Of a stretch of DNA of 64,000 bases, positions 33,493-43,344 are shown piece after piece. Position 1 is the first letter of the stretch. The number at the start of each line of letters is the position of its first letter. A model generated the notes under the pieces. The model saw nothing but the letters and a program-made list of their open reading frames with translations, had not been told where the DNA came from and did not search any database. Position numbers and translations under genes: made by a program. The DNA is from Micromonospora peucetia. Lineage in GTDB: Bacteria; Actinomycetota; Actinomycetes; Mycobacteriales; Micromonosporaceae. The stretch spans positions 3,286,001 to 3,350,000 of the forward strand of contig NZ_FMIC01000002.1 in NCBI RefSeq assembly GCF_900091625.1, read 5' to 3'.

Positions 33493-36006
33493 TTGAACAC
33501 CCGCGACTGGCCGATCCGCTCCAAACTGACCGCATTGGTCGTCGTGCCGGTGACGGCGCTGCTGGCACTCTGGATCTTCGCCACCACACTCACCTTCGGG
33601 CCCGCCCTCGACCTGCTCGCCGCCCGGACCCTCCTCTACGACCTCGGCCGCCCCGGCGAGACCGTGGTGGCCGAGCTGCAACGGGAGCGCCGGCTCTCGG
33701 TGGTCCAGTTGGCCGGCGACGGCGTCGCTCCCGGGCTCGCCGAGCAGCGGCAGCGGACCGACCGGGCGGTCGCGGAGCTGCACCGCCGGGTCGGCGGGGA
33801 GGAGCTGCGCGACGCCGCCGACGACTTCCTCGACGCCCGGCTCGACCAACTGGTCACCGCGCTGGAGGCGCTGCCCGTCGGGCGGGGGTTCATCGACCGG
33901 CGGGCGGTGGACCGGGCCGGCGCGGTCGGCCTCTACAGCGGGATGATCAACTCGGCCTTCGAAGCGTTCTCCGCCATGGCCAGCCTGCCCGACCGGGACC
34001 TCAACCGGGAGGTGCTCGCCGTCACCGCGCTCGGCCGCTCCCGGGAGCTGCTCGGGCAGACCGACGCCCTGCTCGCCGGGGCGTTCATCGCCGGCCGGTT
34101 CGCCGACGGCGAGCACCTCCAGCTGGTGCAGACCATCGGCAACCAGCGGTTCCTCGCCGAGACGGCGGTCGCCGACCTGCCGGACGCCGAGCGCGCCGCG
34201 TTCCAACGGATGACCGAGGGGCCGGCCTTCGGACGGTTGCGGACGATGCAGGACGCGCTGGTCGGTGTCGGGTCGTCCACCCGGCCGGCGGTGGACCCGA
34301 CGGCCTGGCAGGAGAGCTACCAGGCGGTGCAGCAGACGATGCGGGACTTCGAGCTGGCGCAGGCCGACCTGCTCGCCGACCGGTCGGTGCCGACGGCCGT
34401 GCGCATCCTGGTCCGGCTCGGCGCCGCCGGGGTGTTGGGTCTGGTCGCCGTCGTGCTCTCGGTTCTCGTGTCGCTGCGGGTCGGGCGTAGCCTCGCGCAC
34501 CGGCTCACCGGCGTACGCACGGCCGCGCTGGAGACGGCTGAACGCCGGCTGCCGGAGGTGGTGGCCCGGCTGCGCCGGGGCGAGCAGGTGGACGTCGCCC
34601 GGGAGGCGCCCCCGCTGGAGTACGGCGCCGACGAGATCGGCCAGGTGGCGCGGGCGTTCACCGAGGTGCAGCGCACCGCGGTCCAGTCGGCCGTCGACGA
34701 GGTCACCCTGCGCCGGGGGCTCAACGAGGTGTTCCTCAACATCGCCCGGCGCAGCCAGGGGCTGGTGCACCGGCAGCTCGCGCTGCTCGACCGGATGGAG
34801 CGGCACACCGAGGACCCGGACGAGTTGGCCGAGTTGTTCCGCGTCGACCACCTCGCCACCCGGCTGCGGCGGCACGCCGAGGACCTGGTCATCCTGGCCG
34901 GCGCGGCCCCCGGGCGGGGCTGGCGCAACCCGGTCGCGACGGTCGACCTCATCCGGGGCGCGATCTCCGAGGTCGAGTCGTACGACCGGGTCGACATCAC
35001 CGCCGTGGCACCCGCCGGCGTGCTGGGGCGGTCCGTCGGCGACGTGATCCACCTGCTCGCCGAGCTGATCGAGAACGCCACCGCGTTCTCCCGGCCGCAG
35101 ACCCGGGTGGAGGTCTCCGGGCAGCACGTGGCGAACGGCTACGTGGTGGAGGTCACCGACCGGGGCCTGGGCATGTCCGACGCCGCGCTGGAGGAGACGA
35201 ACCGGCGGCTGGCCCGCTCGCCCGACTTCGAGCCGACCGAGACCGCCCGCCTCGGGCACTTCGTGGTGGCCCGTCTCGCCACCCGGCACGGGGTCCGGGT
35301 GCGGCTGCGCCCGTCCGACGGCGGCGGCCTGACCGCCGTGGTGCTCATCCCCGCCGACCTGGTCACCGACGAGCCCTCCCTGCCGCCGACCGGCGGCCCG
35401 CCGGTGACGCGCCCGTCCCCGGCGACGTCGGAGGATCGGCGGCTCGCCCGGGCGAGCCGGCTGGGCACGCTGCCCCGCCCGGCCCGTTCCGCCGAGTCCG
35501 CCCCGGTGACCTCCACCTCTGCCCCGGCTCCCGCTCCCGCCTCTGCCCCGGCCTCTGCCCCGGCCTCTGCCCCGGCCTCTGCCCCGGCCTCTGCCTCTGC
35601 CGGCGCCCCGGCCCCGGGTGGTCCCGCCCCCGTCGAGGCGGTCGGCGAGATCGACGGGCTGCCCCGTCGGGTGCGCCAGCGGCCTCCGGCGGTCCGGCCC
35701 CGACAGCCCGGGGGGCAGCCGCCCGCCGGGGACGCCTCAGGGCGGCTCGCCGCGCTGGACGGCCCGATGTGGCAGCCGGCGATCGAAAGCCCGGCCCCGC
35801 GCAGCCCGGAGGAGGCCCGCCGGATCATGTCCGCTCTGCAGGCCGGCACCGCGCGTGGCCGGGCGACGGCCACCGGGACGTCCCCGGAGCGGGCCGCTGC
35901 CGTCGCCGACGACCGGCAGGGCCTGCCGGTCGACGCCCCGAGCCCGACGCCGGCCGAGCGGCCGGCGGACCCCGAACCCATGACCGCGACTGAGAGGGAC
36001 GCCTGA
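33493..36006 (+). CDS. cvnA: Conservon sensor histidine kinase-like protein CvnA
   Basis: The 837-residue membrane protein has a first helix at about 15-35, an extracellular four-helix (nitrate/sulfonate-sensing-like) domain, a second helix near 310-330, HAMP-like region and a HATPase domain with the N box LAELIENATAFS, GLGMSDAAL and GHFVVARLATRHGV. No standard phospho-acceptor H box is clear, as is usual for CvnA. The 200-residue tail contains tandem Pro-Ala-Ser repeats encoded by 12-bp units near 35535-35600. The start is TTG at 33493 with GCGAGG upstream. Its stop overlaps the cvnB ATG. Confidence 0.93.
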   Translation: MNTRDWPIRSKLTALVVVPVTALLALWIFATTLTFGPALDLLAARTLLYDLGRPGETVVAELQRERRLSVVQLAGDGVAPGLAEQRQRTDRAVAELHRRVGGEELRDAADDFLDARLDQLVTALEALPVGRGFIDRRAVDRAGAVGLYSGMINSAFEAFSAMASLPDRDLNREVLAVTALGRSRELLGQTDALLAGAFIAGRFADGEHLQLVQTIGNQRFLAETAVADLPDAERAAFQRMTEGPAFGRLRTMQDALVGVGSSTRPAVDPTAWQESYQAVQQTMRDFELAQADLLADRSVPTAVRILVRLGAAGVLGLVAVVLSVLVSLRVGRSLAHRLTGVRTAALETAERRLPEVVARLRRGEQVDVAREAPPLEYGADEIGQVARAFTEVQRTAVQSAVDEVTLRRGLNEVFLNIARRSQGLVHRQLALLDRMERHTEDPDELAELFRVDHLATRLRRHAEDLVILAGAAPGRGWRNPVATVDLIRGAISEVESYDRVDITAVAPAGVLGRSVGDVIHLLAELIENATAFSRPQTRVEVSGQHVANGYVVEVTDRGLGMSDAALEETNRRLARSPDFEPTETARLGHFVVARLATRHGVRVRLRPSDGGGLTAVVLIPADLVTDEPSLPPTGGPPVTRPSPATSEDRRLARASRLGTLPRPARSAESAPVTSTSAPAPAPASAPASAPASAPASAPASASAGAPAPGGPAPVEAVGEIDGLPRRVRQRPPAVRPRQPGGQPPAGDASGRLAALDGPMWQPAIESPAPRSPEEARRIMSALQAGTARGRATATGTSPERAAAVADDRQGLPVDAPSPTPAERPADPEPMTATERDA

Positions 36007-36425
36007 TGCATCCGACGAGGCAGAGCGCCGATCTCGACTGGTTGCTCGACGAACTGGTGGAACGGGTGCCGCCCGCCCGCCAGGCGGTGGTGCTCTCGGC
36101 CGACGGGCTGCTGATCGGTTCCTCCGCCGGCATGGACCGTGCCGACGCCGAGCACCTGTCCGCGCTGGCGTCCGGCTTCTCCAGCCTGGCCCGGGGCACG
36201 AGTCGGCAGGTGGACGGCGGGGCGGTCCGGCAGACCGTGGTGGAGATGGAGTCCGCGTACCTCTTCGTCACCGCGGCCGGACAGGGCGCCTGCCTTGCCG
36301 TGGTCAGCGACGCGGACGCGGACATCGGCCTGGTGGCGTACGAGATGGCGATGCTGGTCACCCGGGTCGGGGAGAACCTGAGCGCCCCCGCCCGGTCGAC
36401 GGCGAGGGCCGCCGATGCGGGCTGA
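36006..36425 (+). CDS. cvnB: Conservon roadblock/LC7 protein CvnB
   Basis: The 139-residue protein has the roadblock/LC7 fold, starting with LDWLLDELVERVPPARQAVVLSADGLL and ending in the EMAMLVTRVGENL helix. Such proteins act as activators or partners of small GTPases of the MglA/CvnD type at the membrane. Its ATG shares a base with the cvnA stop and its end overlaps cvnC by 11 bases, so all four cvn genes are translationally coupled. Confidence 0.94.
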   Translation: MHPTRQSADLDWLLDELVERVPPARQAVVLSADGLLIGSSAGMDRADAEHLSALASGFSSLARGTSRQVDGGAVRQTVVEMESAYLFVTAAGQGACLAVVSDADADIGLVAYEMAMLVTRVGENLSAPARSTARAADAG

Positions 36426-36804
36426 GTCGCCCGGACCACAGCACGAGTGGCTGGACGACGACGCCGGCCCGGTCGTGCGGCCCTACACCCTCACCGGCGG
36501 CCGGGTCCGGTCTGCCGCCGACGGGTTCGACCTGGTCGCGTACGTGCTGGCCGAGCCGGCCGCCGACCCGACGATCCATCCTGAGCTGCACCCCGAGCAC
36601 CGGCGCCTGGTGGCGCTGGCCGCCCGGCCGGTCCCCGTCGCGGAGCTCGCGGCCGACCTCGACCTCGCGGTGGGCGTGGTCCGCGTCCTCCTCGGCGACC
36701 TGCTGGCGCGGGGGCTGGTCGCGGTGCACCAGCCGACGCCCGCCGCGTACCTGCCCGACGACGACATTCTCAAGGCGGTGGTCAGTGGACTCCGTGCGCT
36801 ATGA
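36415..36804 (+). CDS. cvnC: Conservon DUF742 protein CvnC
   Basis: The 129-residue protein is DUF742: an N-terminal VVRPYTLTGGR strand and a winged-helix-like segment (HRRLVALAARPVPVAELAADLDLAVGVVRVLLGDLLARGLV). The domain is found almost only in conservons, between the roadblock protein and the GTPase. It overlaps both neighbours. Its biochemical role is unknown; a DNA- or partner-binding role is inferred from the fold. Confidence 0.93.
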   Translation: MRAESPGPQHEWLDDDAGPVVRPYTLTGGRVRSAADGFDLVAYVLAEPAADPTIHPELHPEHRRLVALAARPVPVAELAADLDLAVGVVRVLLGDLLARGLVAVHQPTPAAYLPDDDILKAVVSGLRAL

Positions 36805-37387
36805 CCGAACCGGATCCGGCCCCCGGATCCCGCTCGCGTTGAAGATCCTGATCGCCGGAGGGTTCGGCGCCGGCAAGACGACGCTGGTGAGCGCGCTCAG
36901 CGAGGTCCGGCCGTTGCAGACCGAGGAGGTGCTGACCGGCGCCGGCATCGGCACCGACGACCTCTCCGGCGTCGAGGAGAAGTCGACCACGACGGTGGCG
37001 ATGGACTTCGGCCGGATCACGATCAACGACGACCTCCAGGTCTACCTGTTCGGCACCCCGGGCCAGGACCGGTTCTGGTTCCTCTGGGACGAGCTGGCGT
37101 TCGGGGCGCTCGGTGCGGTGGTGCTCGCCGACACCCGCCGGCTGGCCGACTGCTTCCCGTCGATCGACTACTTCGAGCAGCGGGGCGTTCCGTTCGTGGT
37201 GGGGGTGAACTGCTTCGACGGCGGCCGCCGGTTCAGCCTGGAGACCGTACGTGAGGCGCTGGACCTCGACCCCGACGTGCCGCTGGTGCTCTGCGACGCC
37301 CGGGACCGGCAGTCCGGCAAGGAGGTGCTGATCGCGCTGGTCGAGCACGTGGCCCGGCAGCGCGGCGAGCCGGTGTCGGCGGCCTGA
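36785..37387 (+). CDS. cvnD: Conservon Ras-like GTPase CvnD
   Basis: The 200-residue protein is a small GTPase with P-loop AGGFGAGKTTL, the switch region EKSTTTVAMDFG, G3 motif GTPGQDRFWF and G4-like NCFDGG. Conservon GTPases work with CvnA-C as a membrane-associated signalling complex that resembles eukaryotic G-protein coupling and influences development or antibiotic production in Streptomyces. The GTG start at 36785 lies inside cvnC. Confidence 0.95.
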   Translation: MDSVRYDRTGSGPRIPLALKILIAGGFGAGKTTLVSALSEVRPLQTEEVLTGAGIGTDDLSGVEEKSTTTVAMDFGRITINDDLQVYLFGTPGQDRFWFLWDELAFGALGAVVLADTRRLADCFPSIDYFEQRGVPFVVGVNCFDGGRRFSLETVREALDLDPDVPLVLCDARDRQSGKEVLIALVEHVARQRGEPVSAA

Positions 37388-37519
37388 GCCGTCGCGGCGG
37401 CGGTCCGGCGGTCGTCTCCCGGCGACCCGCCGCGATTCGGCGCGGTTTTTCGGGCTAAGCGGCCGGCCCAGCGGGAAGGCTGGTGGGATCGGCGGAGGAA
37501 TCGGCGGAGGGCGGACCCG

Positions 37520-38557
37520 GTGACAGGTCAGGGCGAGATCGTCCACATCGGCGGCTACACGGCACACAGCGGGGGCCGGGGCACCGGCATCGTCGCGGCG
37601 CGGCGGGACCCGGGCTCCGGTGAGCTGACCCCGCTCGGCACCGTCGCGGTCACCCCCTCGCCCTCCTTCCTCACCCGGCATCCACGGCTGCCAGTGCTGT
37701 ACGCGGTGAACGAGCTGCCCGACGGACAGGTCAGCGCGTTCGCCGTCGACGCCGACGGCGGCCTCACCTCGCTCGGCACCCGGCCCACCGGCGGCGCGGA
37801 GCCCTGCCACCTGGCGGTCGCCGGGGGCGGCGGCCACCTCGTCGTCGCCAACTACGGCGGCGGCAGCGTGACGGTGTTCCCGCTCGACCCCGACGGGGTG
37901 CCCGGCGAGCGCAGCGACCTGGTGGAGCACGAGGGGCACGGGCCGGACCCGGAGCGCCAGGACCGCGGGCACGCCCACATGGTGAGTCCCGACCCGGGCC
38001 GGGGCCCGCTGCTCGCGGTCGACCTGGGCACCGACTCGATCTACCGCTACGACCTGGACGGCGCCTCCGGTCGGCTGGTGCCCCGGGCACCCCGGGTGCG
38101 GACGACCCCCGGCGCCGGTCCCCGGCACCTGGCCCGGCATCCCGACGGGCGGCGCTGCTGGGTGGCGGGGGAGCTGGACGGCTCGGTCACCGCCTACGAG
38201 CTGACCGGCGACGGTGCGTTGCACCAGCGGGGCCGCGTCGAGGCCAGCGACCGGACCGGGCACGTCCAGCCCTCGGAGATCGCGGTCGGCCCGGACGGGC
38301 GCTTCCTCTACGTCGCCAACCGGGGGGTGGGCACGGTCGCGGTCTTCGCCGTCACCGGCGGTCTGCCGGAGCTGGTCGCCGAGGTGGACACGGGCGGGGA
38401 GTGGCCGCGGCACTTCGCCCTGGCCGGGGAGCACCTCTACGTCGCCGACGAACGGGCCGACATGATCCGGGTCTTCCGGGTGGACGCGACCACCGGCGTC
38501 CCGGCTCCGGTCGGGGAGCCCGTGGCGGTGTCGAGTCCCACCTGTGTGCTGCCCTGA
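37520..38557 (+). CDS. Lactonase-family seven-bladed beta-propeller protein
   Basis: The 345-residue protein belongs to the bacterial 6-phosphogluconolactonase-like (Pgl) family. Repeated blades end in patterns such as FLTRHPRLPVLYAVNEL, CHLAVAGGGGHLVVANYGG and HFALAGEHLYVADERAD. Conserved HAHMVSPDPG is typical of the family. Members hydrolyse 6-phosphogluconolactone or other sugar lactones, or have unknown substrates. No signal peptide is seen. GTG at 37520 has GGAGG nine bases upstream. There is no pentose-phosphate neighbour to fix the substrate. Confidence 0.88.
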   Translation: MTGQGEIVHIGGYTAHSGGRGTGIVAARRDPGSGELTPLGTVAVTPSPSFLTRHPRLPVLYAVNELPDGQVSAFAVDADGGLTSLGTRPTGGAEPCHLAVAGGGGHLVVANYGGGSVTVFPLDPDGVPGERSDLVEHEGHGPDPERQDRGHAHMVSPDPGRGPLLAVDLGTDSIYRYDLDGASGRLVPRAPRVRTTPGAGPRHLARHPDGRRCWVAGELDGSVTAYELTGDGALHQRGRVEASDRTGHVQPSEIAVGPDGRFLYVANRGVGTVAVFAVTGGLPELVAEVDTGGEWPRHFALAGEHLYVADERADMIRVFRVDATTGVPAPVGEPVAVSSPTCVLP

Positions 38558-38690
38558 CCAGCAGTCATGCACACGGCATCAACACGGCGGGGCGATGTCG
38601 TCACTCAGTGTCGTAATGTGACGATCAACTATTTCTGCTGCGTAACTTTCGTCCGAACGGCCGTGGCAGTCGTCCCGACGGGTACGCAAG

Positions 38691-40460
38691 ATGGTCAGCG
38701 TGTCAGCAGGCCGCCATCGCATGCGTAGGAGTATTCACGCAGCCACCGCCGCCGCTGCCGTGGGCGTCCTCGCCGTCACGGCCGGCGGCTGGTTCGGCTA
38801 CCAGCAGCTGGCACAACCAGACTGCTCGGGGCGGGTCGAGCTCTCCGTCGCGGTCGCCGGTGAACTCGCCCCGGCCATCGACGCCGCCGCGGCCGAGTGG
38901 GTGAAGGGCGGCGCCGCGGTGGGCGGCACCTGCATCGCGGTGAACGTCTCGGCGTCCGATCCGGTGGACGTGGCCGCCACGGTCGCCGCCAAACACGGCG
39001 CCACCCTGGCCGGCGTGGGGCAGGCCAGCGGCACATCGGTCAGCCCGGACGTCTGGGTGCCCGACTCCTCCATGTGGCTGCTGCGGCTCAAGACCGGCGG
39101 CGCCACCGCGTTCGAGCCGGGCAACGGGGCGTCCGTCGCGCGCAGCCCGGTGGTCGTGGCGATGCCGGAGCCGATCGCCACCCGGCTGGGCTGGCCGCAG
39201 AAGAAGTTCAGCTGGACCGAGCTCCTCCAGCAGGTGCAGAGCGACAAGCCGCTGCGCACCGGGATCGTCGAGCCGACCCGCGACGCCGCCGGCCTGTCCG
39301 GCCTGCTCTCGCTGACCGCCGCCGCCAGCGCCACCGGCGGCCCCGACGCCGAGAAGGAGAAGGTCGCCGCGCTGCGGGCGCTGGCCACCGACCGTTCGGC
39401 GCTGCGGCCGGACCTGCTCGCCAGGTTCCCCACCGCCTCGGATCCCACGACGATCGCGAGCAGCCTGGGTGCGGCGGCGCTCTCGGAAGAGGACGTGATC
39501 CAGTACAACAGCAAGAAGCCGCCGGTGCCGCTGGCCGCGCTCTACCTGGAGCCGGCGCCCGCACCGCTGGACTACCCGTACGCGGTGCTGCCCGGCATCG
39601 AGCCGGCCAAGGCGTCGGCGGCGCGGGTGCTCTACGAGGTGCTCACCACCGACGGCTTCCGCGACCGGCTGGCGAGTCACTCGCTGCGGGCCCCGAACGG
39701 TGACTGGGGCGCGGGCTTCGACGCGCCGCAGGGCGCGCCCAGCCCGGCCGGCGGCGTGCCGGCACCGCCGGCCAACGGCGGCGGTTCGGCTCCTGCCGGG
39801 CTCGACCCGCAGTCCATGGACCGTGCGGTGTCCAGCTGGTCGATCGCCACCCAGTCCGGTCGGATGCTCGCCGTCATCGACGTCTCCGGCTCGATGAAGG
39901 AGAAGGTGGCCAACGCCGGCAACGCGACCCGGCAGCAGGTCACCGTCGAGGCGGCCCGGCGCGGGCTGAACCTCTTCGACGACTCCTGGTCGATCGGGCT
40001 GTGGACGTTCTCCACCGAGTTGGTGGGCTCCCGCGACCACCGGGAACTGGTCGCCATCGGGCCGCTGTCCCGCCAGCGTGGCAGGCTGGAGCAGGCGCTG
40101 GGCTCGATCCGCTCCTCGAGCGGCAGCACCGGCCTCTACGACACCGTGTTGGCGGCGTACCAGCAGGTGCAGGACAACTGGGAGCCCGGCCGGGTCAACT
40201 CGATCGTGCTGTTCACTGACGGCAAGAACGAGGACAGGAACGGCATCACGCAGCAGAAACTGCTGGGCGAGCTTGACAAGATCAAGGACCCGGAGCGGCC
40301 GGTGCAGGTCGTGATCATCGGTATCGGCGGTGACGTGAGCAAGGCCGAGCTGAAGTCGATCACCGACGTCACCGGCGGCGGCGCCTTCGTCACCGAGGAT
40401 CCGACCAAGATCGGCGACATCTTCCTGAATGCGATAGCACTGCGCAAGGCCCCGGCCTGA
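38691..40460 (+). CDS. Membrane-anchored substrate-binding-like and von Willebrand A domain protein
   Basis: The 589-residue protein has an N-terminal membrane anchor (about residues 15-40), a periplasmic-binding-protein-like domain of the extracellular solute-binding type (about 45-340), a Gly/Pro linker and a C-terminal von Willebrand A domain. The metal-ion-dependent adhesion site is complete: DVSGS (near residue 396), a Thr in SGSTGLYD, and Asp in LFTDGKNED. Such actinobacterial proteins are anchored outside the membrane and may bind ligands or partners; function is unknown. An internal ATG at 38721 is an alternative start. Confidence 0.85.
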   Translation: MVSVSAGRHRMRRSIHAATAAAAVGVLAVTAGGWFGYQQLAQPDCSGRVELSVAVAGELAPAIDAAAAEWVKGGAAVGGTCIAVNVSASDPVDVAATVAAKHGATLAGVGQASGTSVSPDVWVPDSSMWLLRLKTGGATAFEPGNGASVARSPVVVAMPEPIATRLGWPQKKFSWTELLQQVQSDKPLRTGIVEPTRDAAGLSGLLSLTAAASATGGPDAEKEKVAALRALATDRSALRPDLLARFPTASDPTTIASSLGAAALSEEDVIQYNSKKPPVPLAALYLEPAPAPLDYPYAVLPGIEPAKASAARVLYEVLTTDGFRDRLASHSLRAPNGDWGAGFDAPQGAPSPAGGVPAPPANGGGSAPAGLDPQSMDRAVSSWSIATQSGRMLAVIDVSGSMKEKVANAGNATRQQVTVEAARRGLNLFDDSWSIGLWTFSTELVGSRDHRELVAIGPLSRQRGRLEQALGSIRSSSGSTGLYDTVLAAYQQVQDNWEPGRVNSIVLFTDGKNEDRNGITQQKLLGELDKIKDPERPVQVVIIGIGGDVSKAELKSITDVTGGGAFVTEDPTKIGDIFLNAIALRKAPA

Positions 40461-40671
40461 GCTGCTACACAGCGCAAGGCGGGCCCGTCGCAACGGAATC
40501 CGGTGCTGTGGGCCCTGTACCGGGGAAGGGTTCCTCGGGAAAAGTGACGGTAATGCGTCCGAAGCAATCAGCGACCAGGGTTGTCGGGGCAGGATGTCGT
40601 AGTGCCCCTACGGCCGGCCCTCGACCCAGGCCCGGTGGACGGGCCGTCGGCGACCGAAGTGGGGAGGGCCG

Positions 40672-42153
40672 GTGACCTCAGCGACGCTGTTGACGCCCGC
40701 CAGAACGTCGTCGAGACCGGACGAGACACGGCCGGGGCCGGCCCGCACCCGAGAGCGTGCCTACGTCCGCTCACTGGTGGTGCTGGACACCACCGTCCTG
40801 ACCGTCGCGGTGCTCGTCGGGTACGTCGCCCGGTTCGGCGACGACGCCCCCGGCGGCTCGAAGATCCCGTACATTCTGGTCGCCCCGGGGCTGGTCCTCG
40901 CCTGGCTGGTCTCGCTGCGGGTGCTGCGCTGCTACGACGACCGCGTCCTCGGCTACGGCGCCGACGAGTACCGGCGGGTCAGCACCGCCAGCCTGCGCCT
41001 CGCCGGCGGCATCGCGATCGCCGGCTACATCGCCGACGTCGGCGTCTCCCGGGGATTCCTCGGCATCTCGTTCGCCGTCGGCATGCTCGGCCTGGAGGTG
41101 GCCCGGTTCGCCGCCCGCAAGCGGCTGCACCGGGCGCGGTCCGAGGGCACCGGCTGGTCGCGCAAGGTGCTGGTGGTCGGCGACACCGCGCACGTGCTGG
41201 AGCTGGTGCACACCCTGCGCCGCGAGCCGTACGCGGGCTACCAGGTGGTCGGCGCCTGCATCCCGGACGCGCTGCTCGCCCCGGTCGCGCAGCGGCTGGG
41301 CGACGTGCCGGTGGTCGGCTCGTTCCGGGGCATCCCCGAGGCGGCCACCGCCATCGGCGCGGACACCGTCGCGGTGACCGCCTCCGGCGAGTTGACCGCC
41401 ACCCGGCTACGCCGCCTGGGCTGGCAGTTGGAGGGCACCGGCATCGACCTGGTGGTGGCCCCGGCGCTGACCGACGTCGCCGGCCCGCGCATCCACACCC
41501 GGCCGGTCGCCGGCCTGCCACTGATCCACGTCGAGGCACCGGAGTTCCGCGGGGCCCGCAAGCTGGTCAAGGGCTTCGTCGACCGGGCCGCCTCCTCGGT
41601 GGCCCTGACGCTGCTACTGCCGCTGCTGGCCGTCATCGCGCTCGCCATCAAGATCGACAGCAGGGGGCCGGTGCTGTTCCGGCAGACCCGGGTAGGGCAG
41701 GGCGGGCGGGAGTTCGGCGTCTACAAGTTCCGCACCATGGTCGTCAACGCCGACGCCCTGCTGGCCGAGCTGGCCGCCCGCAACGAGACCGACGGCCTGA
41801 TGTTCAAGATGCGCCACGACCCACGCGTGACCCGGGTCGGGCGGCTGCTGCGCAAGTGGTCGCTGGACGAGCTGCCGCAGCTGGTCAACGTCCTGCTCGG
41901 GGACATGAGCCTGGTCGGTCCCCGTCCGCCGCTGCCCTCCGAGGTGGCCCGCTACGACGGGGACGTGGCCCGCCGGCTGTTGGTCAAGCCCGGCATGACC
42001 GGGCTCTGGCAGGTCAGCGGCCGGTCCGACCTGAGCTGGGAGGACGGCATCCGGCTCGACCTCTACTACGTGGAGAACTGGTCGCTCGCGGCCGACCTGA
42101 CGATCCTCTGGAAGACCTTCGGCGCGGTGGTCAACAGCCGCGGGGCGTACTGA
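40672..42153 (+). CDS. Exopolysaccharide glycosyl-phosphate transferase (WcaJ/WbaP-like)
   Basis: The enzyme moves a sugar-1-phosphate from a nucleotide sugar to undecaprenyl phosphate, starting a surface polysaccharide. The 493-residue protein has four N-terminal membrane helices, a CoA-binding-like domain (VLVVGDTAHVLELVHTL), a fifth helix and the catalytic domain with RQTRVGQGGREFGVYKFRTM, LDELPQLVNVLLGDMSLVGP and KPGMTGLWQV. The GTG at 40672 has GGGGAGGG upstream. No other polysaccharide gene adjoins it, so it seems a stand-alone initiating transferase. Confidence 0.93.
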   Translation: MTSATLLTPARTSSRPDETRPGPARTRERAYVRSLVVLDTTVLTVAVLVGYVARFGDDAPGGSKIPYILVAPGLVLAWLVSLRVLRCYDDRVLGYGADEYRRVSTASLRLAGGIAIAGYIADVGVSRGFLGISFAVGMLGLEVARFAARKRLHRARSEGTGWSRKVLVVGDTAHVLELVHTLRREPYAGYQVVGACIPDALLAPVAQRLGDVPVVGSFRGIPEAATAIGADTVAVTASGELTATRLRRLGWQLEGTGIDLVVAPALTDVAGPRIHTRPVAGLPLIHVEAPEFRGARKLVKGFVDRAASSVALTLLLPLLAVIALAIKIDSRGPVLFRQTRVGQGGREFGVYKFRTMVVNADALLAELAARNETDGLMFKMRHDPRVTRVGRLLRKWSLDELPQLVNVLLGDMSLVGPRPPLPSEVARYDGDVARRLLVKPGMTGLWQVSGRSDLSWEDGIRLDLYYVENWSLAADLTILWKTFGAVVNSRGAY

Positions 42154-42165
42154 GCGGCCGGGCGC

Positions 42166-43287
42166 TCAGTCCTGCGGTCCCGTCCAGTCCAGGCACACCA
42201 CCACCGCGTCGTCGACCAGGTCGCTGGCGACGAACGCGCGCAGGTCACCGATCAGCGAGCGGACGGCGTCCAGCGGCTCCATCGCCCGGGTCCGGCTCAG
42301 GAACCGGTCCAGCGCGGTCTCGCCGTACCGGACATCCTGCCCGACGGCGTCGACGACGCCGTCGCTGACCACGAAGAGCCGGTCGTTGCGGCACAGCTCG
42401 AAGTGCTGCTCCCGGTAGTCGGTGGCCTCGAACATGCCGAGCGGGAACTGCGCCTCCAGCGGCAGCTCCTGGATCTTCCCGTCGCGCAGCAGCACGAGGC
42501 GGGGCGACCCGGCGTCGACCACGGTGAGTTGCCCCGAGCGCAGGTCCAGGTGCATCAGCAGCGCCGCCAGGTGCTGGCCGCCCCGGTGCAGGTCGTAGAC
42601 CGCCTGGTCGGCGAGGGCCGCCTGGTCGGCGAGGCCGAGCCCGGACCGGCGGGCGTTGCGCAGTGCGTGGGTGGCGAGCGAGGTGAGCATCGCGGCGGCC
42701 ACCCCCTCGCCCGTGCCGTTGATGGTCGACAACCAGACCCGGGTGCCGTCGTCGGACCAGTCGAAGCTGTCACCGCGCACCGCGTACGCCGGTTCCAGCT
42801 GCCCGGCGAGGCTGAACGACGGACGGATCCGGCTGCGGCCGGGGAGCATCTCCCACTGCATCTCGGCGGCGAGGGTGAGCCGCCTGCTGCGGTGCGCGGA
42901 CCGGTACACGTCCGTGCCGTAGGTGACCGCGCTGATCTCGTGGGCGAGCGCGGTGGCGATCTCCGTCAGTTCGTCGAGCGGGGCCGGCGCGGGGCTCACC
43001 ACCAGCACGCCGCGGCGTTCGCCGCGCATGGACACCGGGAGGTATCCGGTGCCGTCGGCGAGGGTCGGGATCTGGTGGTCGAAGCAGCGCCAGGCGGGGT
43101 GCCCCGGCGCGGTGACGGGCTCGTCCCCGACGAGCGGCAGCAGCGCCGCGAGCCGGTAGTCGACCTGGAGCAGGTCCACCCGGGTCACGCCGTAGCCCGC
43201 GGCCAGGACGTCGGCGATCCGGTCCAGCAGGAGGTCGGCGGGCGCCTCGTGGAGGACACGCCGTGCCTGGTTGACCGGTTCGCTCAT
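42166..43287 (-). CDS. GAF-like/SpoIIE-type PP2C phosphatase
   Basis: The 373-residue protein has an N-terminal sensor-like domain (about residues 10-130) and a C-terminal SpoIIE/RsbU-type serine phosphatase domain. VRGDSFDW, LFVVSDGVVDA and LVDDAVVV keep acidic metal ligands. The motif usually GDVxGxG reads INGTGEG, replacing the Asp with Asn, so metal binding may be altered. Such enzymes dephosphorylate anti-sigma antagonists in partner-switching. The ATG at 43287 is five bases after GGAG; one at 43290 is closer. It is divergent from a MarR gene 57 bp away. Confidence 0.88.
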   Translation of the reverse strand: MSEPVNQARRVLHEAPADLLLDRIADVLAAGYGVTRVDLLQVDYRLAALLPLVGDEPVTAPGHPAWRCFDHQIPTLADGTGYLPVSMRGERRGVLVVSPAPAPLDELTEIATALAHEISAVTYGTDVYRSAHRSRRLTLAAEMQWEMLPGRSRIRPSFSLAGQLEPAYAVRGDSFDWSDDGTRVWLSTINGTGEGVAAAMLTSLATHALRNARRSGLGLADQAALADQAVYDLHRGGQHLAALLMHLDLRSGQLTVVDAGSPRLVLLRDGKIQELPLEAQFPLGMFEATDYREQHFELCRNDRLFVVSDGVVDAVGQDVRYGETALDRFLSRTRAMEPLDAVRSLIGDLRAFVASDLVDDAVVVCLDWTGPQD

Positions 43288-43344
43288 CATCGCTCCTTCG
43301 TCACGCGCCCAGACCAGCGGATCCGGAGTAGTCTCGGGCCCACC

